A stretch of DNA of 64,000 bases, from the NCBI GenBank assembly GCA_031082125.1, contig JAVHLM010000010.1:97739-161738 (forward strand), read 5' to 3'. Made by a program: the position numbers and the translations under genes. Shown one piece after another: positions 42,763 to 51,100 of this stretch; positions within the stretch are counted from its first letter, which is position 1; each line of letters begins with the position of its first letter. This stretch comes from Candidatus Eremiobacterota bacterium. Lineage in GTDB: Bacteria > Vulcanimicrobiota > CADAWZ01 > Ess09-12. Below the pieces are notes generated by a model. That model saw only the letters and a list, made by a program, of their open reading frames with translations. It was not told where the DNA came from and searched no databases.

Positions 42763-43912
42763 AGAGAGAATACGGGCAACTTACTGGCTTCACTGCCCTC
42801 CCTCAGATGCTTCCAGGGAGGCGGAGGAGCTTTGTCTTGAGCAGACTGTCGAGGTTCCCGGAGAGCTTGTCAAGGAAGGATGGATAAGGGATCACATTGT
42901 GGGGAGGATAGAGCGATGCCGGCAGTACCAGGGCTTTTTTGAAGTCGAAGTCTCCTTCTCCCCCGACATCACCGCCTGTACCCTCACCGGCCTTCTCAAC
43001 GTGCTCTACGGAAACATCTCCCTCAAGAAGGGCATTTATCTCTCCGCTCTCTCCCTTCCCGGCAGTTTTGTCTCCTCTTTCCAGGGACCCCGTTTCGGGG
43101 CTCATGGGGTGAGGGATATCCTGGGAGTCCATGGAAGGCCGCTTTTGGCGGCCCCTCTCAAGCCGATGGGGAAAAGCCCTCAGGAGCTTGGAGCCCTCTG
43201 CTATGAGCTGGCCTGCGGGGGAATAGACCTCATAAAGGACGATCATGGGATAACCGATCAGTCTTTTTCGCCCTTCAGGGAAAGGGTGAAGGAATGCATT
43301 GCGGCCGTAAGGAGAGCGGAAGAGGCGACAGGGAGAAGGGTCCTCTATTTTCCCTGCGTGAATTCCGATTTTGAGGACATGGAGCGCCACATCAGGTGGG
43401 CTGTCAGGCAGGGAGTGGGGGGCCTTCTTATCTCTCCGTTCATCACAGGCCTGGCTTTCATGAAATATCTCGCGGCAAGCCGATTCGCCGGAGTGCCCCT
43501 CATGGCTCATCCGGCCCTTACGGGCTCGTTTTTCCAGGGACCCGGCCAGGGAATTGATCAGGCCGTGCTCCTTGGAACTCTGATGCGCCTGGCGGGAGCC
43601 GATCTGGTGATTTACCCGAATTTCTGCGGCAGGTTCCCCTTTACAGGCCCTCAGTGCCTCAGCATCAACAAGGCCCTCAGTGAGCCCCTTTTCGGCATAA
43701 AAGAAGCCCTCCCCGTTCCCGCGGGAGGCATGTCGCTGGAGAATATTCCCGCCCTTCGCGGGTTTTATGGCGATGAGGTCGTATTCCTTGTCGGGTCCAG
43801 CCTCTTCTTGCGGAGAGCCTCTCTCAGGGAGAATGCCTCGTATTTTCTCTCCCTGGTAAAGAAAGAGGGGGAGGGCTCCAAGGAGTTGAGGCCCCCTCTG
43901 ACGAAACCATAA
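42752..43912 (+). CDS. RuBisCO-like protein (form IV)
   Basis: A 386-residue large-subunit homologue without a carboxylase context. Retained positions include the Lys of PLKPMG (Lys137, equivalent to Lys175 of RuBisCO) and the Lys-Asp-Asp of GGIDLIKDDHG (Lys162-Asp163-Asp164, equivalent to 201-203). The residue that should be Glu204 is His165. MAHPALTGSF corresponds to the His294 region, and PVPAGGMSL to the phosphate-binding Gly pair. Loss of Glu204 and of a clear loop-6 Lys argues against CO2 fixation. Form IV proteins include 2,3-diketo-5-methylthiopentyl-1-phosphate enolase and branched-sugar decarboxylases. Overlap with the transketolase C-half suggests a step in sugar or sugar-acid catabolism. 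The ATG overlaps the upstream gene by 11 bases. Confidence 0.87.
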   Translation: MASEERIRATYWLHCPPSDASREAEELCLEQTVEVPGELVKEGWIRDHIVGRIERCRQYQGFFEVEVSFSPDITACTLTGLLNVLYGNISLKKGIYLSALSLPGSFVSSFQGPRFGAHGVRDILGVHGRPLLAAPLKPMGKSPQELGALCYELACGGIDLIKDDHGITDQSFSPFRERVKECIAAVRRAEEATGRRVLYFPCVNSDFEDMERHIRWAVRQGVGGLLISPFITGLAFMKYLAASRFAGVPLMAHPALTGSFFQGPGQGIDQAVLLGTLMRLAGADLVIYPNFCGRFPFTGPQCLSINKALSEPLFGIKEALPVPAGGMSLENIPALRGFYGDEVVFLVGSSLFLRRASLRENASYFLSLVKKEGEGSKELRPPLTKP

Positions 43913-43939
43913 AGGAGCATATGAAAGGAGGATATAAAA

Positions 43940-45112
43940 ATGAGGAAAGTGATGTTTTTCACCGTGATGATCCTCGTGGCGCTTTGCCTTTCCCCCGCTG
44001 TGCAGGCAAAGGAGCTCGTGGGCATGATCTCGAGCATGGAAGGGAATGTGGCCGTCGTGAGCCTCCCCAAGAGCACCGGCATTGAACAGGGAATGATTCT
44101 CTACGTGTACCGCCAGGGGGCCTTCGTGGGCAGGGCCGAGGTGAGCGAGGCAGGCCTCTATTGCAGCAGGATAATGGCCCTCCCTGAGACCAAGGGCCTG
44201 AAGGTGGGCGATGCAGTTCTTTCCCGCCCTGCATGCGAGATGTACAGGCCTCTTCCCCCCTATGGGAAAAATGTTTCCCCCAATTTCATTCTCAGGGAGA
44301 CGGACGGCCGCGCCGTTGTCGTGGGAAAGATTGAAAGGGGCGACCTTGAGCGGATAAGGGATAAATTCCATCTCAGCACCATCTGTGTGAATATTCAGAG
44401 CGCCGACACGGGGGAGGAGTTTCCCGTCATCCTGAGCAGCAGGGGGTACCTCTTCCTTGAGCTTCAGCCAGGCACTTACATTATCGAGAATGTGCATGTA
44501 GGCGAGCTGGCAGGTATGAACTACAATGCCTGGGGCATTCCCCTCGGCATTGTCCCGGGCTTCATGATGCGCCATGGCGGCAAGATATTCCCCATTTCCT
44601 ACAAGTTTGTCGTGCCCGAGAAATCCAACGTGGTGTACATCGGCACTCTCAAGCTTGCCCTGAATCCCGACCATCCCTTCAATGACAAATATCAGCCCCT
44701 GCCCACCTATGCGAGCGTTGCCGATGAATACGACAGCGCCATGGAAGAGCTTGCGAAATTCAATCCCTTTGTGAGGAAGATTGCCAATATAGCCGAAACC
44801 CATCTTGAGGCATCAGGGGAGAAGTCCCTGATGGAGCTGGTGCCGGCGGGCCCGGGAGCCCTTTTCCTCGCCCGCGGCGACAGGCAGATGGCCGTCAAGG
44901 AGTTCCAGGACAGCATCCGTTACTATGAGGCCCCTTACAAGGCTGAAGCCCATAATGCCCTGGCAAACCTTTACTGGGACATGGGGTACTGGGAAGATGC
45001 CCTCACTCACTACAAGCTGGCGAAGGCCCTTGGTTACCCTGTGTCCGACGAGAGAATGAAATACCTGGCCCGCTATAACTGGCTTACCAGGCCTCCCATT
45101 GATGATTATTAA
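43940..45112 (+). CDS. Secreted protein with C-terminal TPR-like helices
   Basis: A 390-residue protein with a signal peptide (hydrophobic core about 4-22, cleavage after VQAKE). A small N-terminal beta domain (about 25-90) resembles FlgT- or OB-like surface domains (MISSMEGNVAVVSLPKSTGI). A beta-rich middle and a C-terminal TPR pair (about 310-370; FQDSIRYYEAPYKAEAHNAL) follow. A very strong AAAGGAGG box precedes ATG. It follows the RuBisCO-like gene by 27 bases, so it may lie on the same transcript, but no metabolic link is evident. Confidence 0.6.
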   Translation: MRKVMFFTVMILVALCLSPAVQAKELVGMISSMEGNVAVVSLPKSTGIEQGMILYVYRQGAFVGRAEVSEAGLYCSRIMALPETKGLKVGDAVLSRPACEMYRPLPPYGKNVSPNFILRETDGRAVVVGKIERGDLERIRDKFHLSTICVNIQSADTGEEFPVILSSRGYLFLELQPGTYIIENVHVGELAGMNYNAWGIPLGIVPGFMMRHGGKIFPISYKFVVPEKSNVVYIGTLKLALNPDHPFNDKYQPLPTYASVADEYDSAMEELAKFNPFVRKIANIAETHLEASGEKSLMELVPAGPGALFLARGDRQMAVKEFQDSIRYYEAPYKAEAHNALANLYWDMGYWEDALTHYKLAKALGYPVSDERMKYLARYNWLTRPPIDDY

Positions 45113-45209
45113 TACGCAAGGCTGAGATCTTAAAGTTCTGCAAGGAGAGTATTGATGCCATGGCCTTTCTCCGGGCAGCGCCTGAAAGACCCGCGCCCGG
45201 GGCAGGGTC

Positions 45210-46478
45210 ATGGCTTCTGTTCCTATGACAGAAAACAGCAGGAACTCTTATCTGGTGCTTTTTCTCTGCTCCCTGGGCATGGCCTCCATGGGGGTCACCA
45301 TCCAGGCCCTTACGCCCGTGAGCCACGAGGTGCAGGGCGCCCTTGGCATCGATTACGGCAGCCTTGGCTTTCTGATGGGCGCCATTTCGATCCCTGGAAT
45401 CTTTCTCTCCCTTCCGGGTGGGCTCCTGGCGGACCGGGCAGGGTCCAGGGGCCTCCTTCTTGCCGGGTGGGCCTTCATGGGGGGAGGGGCCCTGCTTTTT
45501 GCCATCAAGCCCTCTTATGGGATCCTCTGCGCGGCGAGAATACTGGCAGGCCTCGGGTGCTCCCTTGTGTCGGTCCTTCTTCCAGGCCTTATTGAAGGAG
45601 CTTTCAAGGGGAAGAGCCTGGGGTCTGCCATGGGCATCTTCAATGCCGCCCTCCCGGTTGGCTCGATTCTTACCCTCACCACCTTCGCCTTTCTTGCCGC
45701 CGGCATGGGACCTTTCCGGCTTTTCCTTTTTCCTGCCGCCTGCGCTTTTCTCTGCTTTATTCTTTTTCTCTTTTTCCTCCCCGGCGGGAGAGAAGGCAGC
45801 AGAAGCCATGCCCTCTCTCTGCCCGGTACAGGACCTCTCTGGCTGCTGGCGCTTGTGGTGCTTTTTGCCAATATGGCCACCATGGGATATGTGACCATAG
45901 CACCCTCCTACTTCCATGAGAGGGGAACGCCCCCTGCCTGGACAGGCACCATGCTCTCGGCAGTGCTCTGGGGAAGCCTTCTTCTCTCGCCTGTGGCAGG
46001 CTACCTGACTACCCACCGGGCGATGGGAAAGCTTCTCCTTGCGGGGGGATGCTTTTTGCAGGGCCTCGGGCTTGCGGCAATCCCCTTTGATGCGACCCCC
46101 CTCACGGGGGACCTGTTTCTCCTTGCCATGGGGTCGGGGCTTGTGATGACACCGGTGTATGTCCTGGTGCCCCGGGTGGTGAAGGCCGGCCAGGTGAATA
46201 CGGGCTTTGGCATTATTTTTTCCTCGATGATGTGCGGATGCCTCGCCGGACCTTATTGTGCCGGGAAGATTCTTGACGGCCCGGGAGGATTTGCGGCAGG
46301 CTTCATGCTTCTGGGCGCTCTTTCGGCAGGAGCGGCCTTATCAGCCCTCCTGCTGGGAAAGAGTCATTTCCCTTCAGGAAATGCGCTTCATCCTGGCATG
46401 CACGAAAGTGCGGCAGAGATAAGAGGTGATGATGAGGTTGAAGAGGGAGAAGGCAATGCCGAAGCAGAGAAAAACTAA
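45210..46478 (+). CDS. Major facilitator superfamily transporter
   Basis: A 422-residue protein with about 12 hydrophobic segments. The MFS loop 2-3 signature region GGLLADRAGSRGLLLAGWAF carries the conserved Asp-Arg. No substrate-specific motif is recognised. The C-terminal 30 residues are an acidic tail with less typical codon use, and they overlap the convergent membrane-protein gene by 105 bases. A frameshift or late stop near 46395 is possible. The neighbouring split transketolase/RuBisCO-like genes make a sugar or sugar-acid substrate conceivable. GGGGCAGGG precedes ATG. Confidence 0.85.
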   Translation: MASVPMTENSRNSYLVLFLCSLGMASMGVTIQALTPVSHEVQGALGIDYGSLGFLMGAISIPGIFLSLPGGLLADRAGSRGLLLAGWAFMGGGALLFAIKPSYGILCAARILAGLGCSLVSVLLPGLIEGAFKGKSLGSAMGIFNAALPVGSILTLTTFAFLAAGMGPFRLFLFPAACAFLCFILFLFFLPGGREGSRSHALSLPGTGPLWLLALVVLFANMATMGYVTIAPSYFHERGTPPAWTGTMLSAVLWGSLLLSPVAGYLTTHRAMGKLLLAGGCFLQGLGLAAIPFDATPLTGDLFLLAMGSGLVMTPVYVLVPRVVKAGQVNTGFGIIFSSMMCGCLAGPYCAGKILDGPGGFAAGFMLLGALSAGAALSALLLGKSHFPSGNALHPGMHESAAEIRGDDEVEEGEGNAEAEKN

Positions 46479-46778
46479 TATGTGGGCGAAGCTGAAACCC
46501 GGGAGGATATCGGGGAGCCTTCCGAACAGCTGATAAAAGTAGTGGAAGGGCGAGGCTTTATACCAGGGCTCTCTGCCAAGTGCCGACCACAGCAGGACAA
46601 GAAGGGCAAGGAAGACCCATGAGAGCAGGCCGGCATAAATGCTTATCGTGAACTCCACTTTCTCCTGCGTCTGTTCCACCAGCATGGAATGGCCCCTTAT
46701 GATGAGGGACACCTGGATGATAAGGGTGGCTGCCAGGGCATAAATGATGATGATGTTCTGAGATGCCATTGCTTTCAT
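46374..46778 (-). CDS. Small membrane protein of unknown function (three transmembrane helices)
   Basis: A 134-residue protein with three transmembrane helices (about 8-28, 47-69 and 96-122). Third codon positions are strongly C/G, as in its neighbours, and there is no other candidate gene at 46480-46778, so I believe it is real. It overlaps the 3' end of the MFS gene by 105 bases in antisense orientation. The hydrophobic third helix is encoded within the overlap, while the MFS tail there looks weak. GGAGA lies 12 bases before the ATG. No family is recognised. Confidence 0.68.
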   Translation of the reverse strand: MKAMASQNIIIIYALAATLIIQVSLIIRGHSMLVEQTQEKVEFTISIYAGLLSWVFLALLVLLWSALGREPWYKASPFHYFYQLFGRLPDILPGFSFAHILVFLCFGIAFSLFNLIITSYLCRTFVHARMKRIS

Positions 46779-46914
46779 ATTTCATGTCCATTCTCCCTGT
46801 GGTCGGGAACTCCTTCCCCCGGCCCGCCTTCCCGGTCTGCGAGAGGGCGTGAGAAGGGTTTTCCCCTTTGAGAAAGAACACCTCAAGGAAAATCGGCAGG
46901 AGGGAGGAGAGGTA

Positions 46915-47175
46915 ATGCCAATTTACTGTTACAGGGCTGAAGATCCCGCCCACTCGTGCGAGCATTGCATTGAAACCTTTGAGGTGGTGCAGAAAATGAG
47001 CGACGCCCCCCTTGGCGAATGCCCCCTGTGCAGGGCGAAAGTGGAGCGGATAATCACCTCTTTCTACTCATTTACCAACAAGACAAAGGATCTTCTCAGC
47101 GACAAGTCACTTTCCCGCATGGGCTTCAGCAAGTTTGTCAAGGAGGAGAAGGGGAAATACAGGAAAGTGACATGA
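46915..47175 (+). CDS. FmdB-like zinc-ribbon protein
   Basis: An 86-residue protein with the FmdB/CxxC regulatory-protein pattern: MPIYCYRAED, CEHCIETFEVVQKMSD and CPLCRAKVERII. Two CxxC knuckles form a zinc ribbon. Relatives are annotated as regulators of formamidase or as generic zinc ribbons, and the function is not established. The start is ATG 46915, immediately after GGAGGGAGGAGAGGTA; the earlier GTG would duplicate upstream sequence. A strong terminator follows. Confidence 0.8.
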   Translation: MPIYCYRAEDPAHSCEHCIETFEVVQKMSDAPLGECPLCRAKVERIITSFYSFTNKTKDLLSDKSLSRMGFSKFVKEEKGKYRKVT

Positions 47176-47194
47176 TATCCCCACAGGTGATAAT

Positions 47195-47227
47195 AAAAAA
47201 GCCCCGGTGAGAACGCCGGGGCTTTTT
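47195..47227. terminator. Strong bidirectional intrinsic terminator
   Basis: A-run, GCCCCGG stem, TGAGAACG loop, CCGGGGC stem, T-run. It separates the FmdB-like gene from the convergent minus-strand gene ending at 47245. Confidence 0.9.
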
Positions 47228-47244
47228 GCTGCATTGGAAAAGAG

Positions 47245-48090
47245 TTACACTTCTGCAGGGCTTTCGAAGAGATCGGGGATCGGCGGGCACTCGTCAAAGA
47301 TGCCCAGAGGAGGATGATCCTTTTCAGGCATCAGCTCCAGGGCCGAGCACTCCGTCTTTGGCTCCGGCTTCAGGTTTACAAGGCTCTCCTTGGGCTTCCC
47401 CGCGGGATCAACCTGCCCTTTCACCATCATCTGTGCCGTTGCCTTGAACTGCTCGGGCACGTTTGCGAGGATTTCCTTGGGATCCCTGTTGAGGACCTTC
47501 TCTATGAGCTCAGGCTTGACTTCCTGCTCTTTGCGGTGAACGATTCTGCCCTCGGTCCTGTACTGCTCCTTCAGCATCTCCGCGGCGTTCCTGCGGAGAG
47601 GATCTTCTTCCTGCCTTTTCCCCTTCAGTTTTTTTGCATCTCCGTCAAGCACCCCCGCCGTGTGAGCCTGGCCCAGATCGACCACGTGCTGCTCCACGTC
47701 GGTGAGCGTGTCGCCGCCTTCCGCCGCCTCGACATGCTTTTTGCCCTTGACGGCTTCCTTTTCGTAGTCCCTGTCTTTCGCTCCCGCAGCCATGGCGGCT
47801 TTGTCCGAAACCTGGTTGAATCTCTGCTTCTGGAGCTGCTGATCCTGCTGGTCCATCTTCTGCATCTTCTGTTCCTGCTGCTGCTGCTCAGCCTTGGCCG
47901 TATCGTCGGTCATATCAAGCTGGGCCTTGTCGCTCAGATGGATTTCATCGTGATCGGTCTCCAGGCTCTCGGTATGCTTTTTTGCCGTTCCCGTACCCTG
48001 GGCCGCATGGGCGGAAGTAGTGACCATGGCCGCCTTAAACTGGTGATCCGGCATGCCGTACTGCCCTTGAATTGGATTAATACCGGACAT
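47245..48090 (-). CDS. Unknown soluble Gln/Lys-rich protein
   Basis: A 281-residue hydrophilic protein without a signal peptide. There is a coiled-coil-prone, Gln-rich segment (about 65-95; QQQQEQKMQKMDQQ) and an acidic and basic middle. A C-terminal part (about 185-281) includes DPKEILANVPEQFK and ends with Pro-rich sequence. AAGGAGG precedes ATG. Several proteins in this window begin with similar Pro/Gln/Met-rich openings, but no domain is recognised. It is divergent from the kinase gene, with a 98-base intergenic region. Confidence 0.6.
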   Translation of the reverse strand: MSGINPIQGQYGMPDHQFKAAMVTTSAHAAQGTGTAKKHTESLETDHDEIHLSDKAQLDMTDDTAKAEQQQQEQKMQKMDQQDQQLQKQRFNQVSDKAAMAAGAKDRDYEKEAVKGKKHVEAAEGGDTLTDVEQHVVDLGQAHTAGVLDGDAKKLKGKRQEEDPLRRNAAEMLKEQYRTEGRIVHRKEQEVKPELIEKVLNRDPKEILANVPEQFKATAQMMVKGQVDPAGKPKESLVNLKPEPKTECSALELMPEKDHPPLGIFDECPPIPDLFESPAEV

Positions 48091-48188
48091 ATGAACCCCT
48101 CCTTGCTTTTCTTTAGTCTAATTTTATCAGATATGGGGCAAAATGTAAAGCATTTTTCCCTTCTGACGGTGCCGGAGGGAAAAAGGAT

Positions 48189-51100
48189 TTGCCGGTGTAC
48201 AGGAAGAAAAAATCGGCAATGGAAAAAGATATCTACCTTGAGAAGTTTCTCCTCATTTTCGGCTGCTCCGTGGACTCAAGCGGTGTCACGGTGAACCATG
48301 AGAAGGGACAATCCTCGATTCCATGGGATTCCCTTACCCATGCCTTTCTTGTCTATTTCAAAAAGAAGGGTATCCACAATGTTCCCTTTTTTCTCCTCAA
48401 GGCCAGGGAGTTTCCCCAGTACTTCCTCCTTGACGGGAGCGCCCTGGGCTCAATGAAGCTCATGTTTGAGGGTGTAATCCTTATGAGGCGCATCTCCATA
48501 AAGCGCGCAGCAGTGAAGTCGAGCCCCATTGATGACGAGTTCAGGGATGTGGTCTCAAGGATCTGCGGGAAGTTCTCCTGGACCTTTGTGGACGGACCTT
48601 TGCGGGATTTTCTCAAGCAGGGCACTGCGTCCCTCCCTCTCTGCGCCACTCTGGAAGAGCTTGCCACTTACTGTGACAAAGTGGTTAACTCCTCCCAGGG
48701 CATCTCTGAAGAGGCGCCGGCCTCCAAGGATTATCTCAAGGAGATACAGACTCTTACGGGCCCCATAACCTCGAGGGAGGAGTGGAGAGAAGGCAGGATA
48801 ATCGATAACCGTTACATTATTCAGCAGGTCCTCATGGGCGGCATGGGGATAGTCTATGTGGCCCTCGACAATCTGAGGGCCAGGTTCTATGCCATCAAGA
48901 CCTTCCAGGAAAAGTACCTCTGGGAGGAGACGGTGATCCAGCAGTTCATAAGGGAGGCTGAAATCTGGATCAACCTCGGCAAGCACATGAACATCGTGCA
49001 GGCAGAGAGGGTGATGCAGCGTGAGGGAAAGCCCTACATCATCCTTGAGTATATCCAGGGCAGCGATCTCGATACGTTGCTGAAAGAAGGGCTCCTCGCT
49101 GTTCATACGTCCCTGGATTACGCACTGCAGTTCTGCGACGGCATGCACTATGCTTTTCAGCGTCTTGGCCTGGTACACAGGGACATCAAGCCTTCAAACT
49201 GTTTTATCACAAGAGACCAGGTTATAAAGATTTCCGATTTCGGCCTGGGAAAGATTGTCTATGAGTCCACAAAGGAAAGGAAGGGCTTCTCGCTCAGCGC
49301 AGAAAAGGACAAGGACGTGCTGGCATCGGCGGCGATGGTGGGCACTCTCCCTTTCATGGCGCCGGAGCTTTTTACCGATATAAAGAGCGCCAGCATAAAG
49401 ACCGACATCTATGCCTTCGGCGTCATGCTCTACCAGATGCTCACGGGCCTGAACCCGTTCCTTGATGACGATCCTACCGAGGTCATTGAAAGGCACCTGA
49501 CCCTTTTCCCTGATGATCCCTCACAGGTCAACCCCGAGGTGCCCCCCGCGATGAAGGCAATCGTCGATAAATGCATCGAGAAGGATCCCCAGGACCGGTA
49601 CAATGATTTCAGCGAGATCACCCGGGACCTGAGGGAGGTTTTCAAAAGCGTTACCGGCAGTGACTTTGTCCAGAAGAGCGGCGAGAACACCTTCAGCGAG
49701 GAAGACTGGATCAAGAAAGGCCTCTCGCTGGCTTCACTGAAGCTTCACAGGGAGGCCATAATCACCTTTAACGAAGCCTTCAAGCTCAACAACCGCTCGC
49801 CTGCCATCATTCACAAGGGCATCTCGCTCTCGGCCCTCGGTGAGTATGAAAAGGCCCTCGAGGCCTTTGACGAGTTCCAGAAGCTCCATCCCGATTACTG
49901 GAAAGTATGGTATCACAAGGGTGACACCCTCAGGCAGTGCGGGAATTACGAGGAAGCCCTCAGCCACCTGGAAAAAGCCATGTCCCTCACCTCCCAGCAT
50001 GGCATTATCATCGGTGCCATAGGGAAAGTGATGGAGGAGCAGGGAAAGCTCACCGAAGCCCTTGAGTATTATGACAAGGCCCTGGAGAAGAGCGAGAGCA
50101 TGGCCGAGGTCTGGGATTACAAAGGCGTGCTTCTCATGAGGATGCAGCGGTATCCTCAGGCCCAGGAGGCCTTCAGCGAGGCGGTGGAGCTCAACCCTCG
50201 TTACCTTGAGGCATGGTTTCACCGCGGCCTCGCTTTTTATGAGCTAGGGTTCTTCTCTGAGGCCATCAAGGCCCACAACCTGGTGCTCTCCCTCGACGGG
50301 GAGTATGTACCGAGCCTGATGGGGATTGGTGACTGTTACCGGGAGCTCAGGGAATACACCAGGTCTCTCGATTTTTACCAAAAAGCCATCTCAGTGGACC
50401 CTGAGAGCCTTCCCGCACAGCTGGCCAAGGTCCGCCTCCTGGTCGAAGCATCGCGGTACGAGGAGGCCCTGGACTATATCAATACCCTGTATGAGAAAAA
50501 CAGGGAGAATGACCAGCTTCTAGCCGAGCTTGTGCAGGTGTATTTTGAGCTCGGCCTGTACAATGAAAGCTATGAGCTCTGCAGGGACCTTCAGAAAAGG
50601 GACCGGGGGAACTTCCGCCTGGCGCTTCTGCTGAAATGCACCAGGAACTGGCTCGCCGAGCTGAGGCGCCTCATGGAAGACATTGAGGAATGCGATGCCC
50701 TGGAAAAATCCTTCATCCTGAAAGATTTGAACACCCTGCTTTGCGTGACCTGCAGCGTGGACGGGGCAAAAGAGCTTCTCCGCTATTATCTTGAGCATGA
50801 CGACGAGCCCGACACCGTGCTCCATCTTTACCTGGCCTTTCTGGAGAAAATGTCAGGAGATAATGAGAAGGCCCTCTCTTACATTGACCGTCTTAATGAA
50901 GCCTCGAAAAAAGATGACGCCGAAGCCCTGAATATGAAAAAGGTCATCATGGATTCCTTTGAAGAAAAGTCCTCGGGCCTGAAGTTCTTCTCCCTGGGGA
51001 GGGAGGAGAAGAGGAGTCCCCAGGAGTGGATGGTCTTCGGTATCGAAAAGCTCCACAAAAACGAGCTGAAGGAAGCCCTTGAAGCCTTTCAGAAAGCTCT

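Noticed and set aside
42803..44803. Minus-strand open frame of 666 codons opposite the RuBisCO-like gene
   Set aside because: It is a composition-driven shadow (rich in His, Gly and Arg) of two well-supported plus-strand genes.
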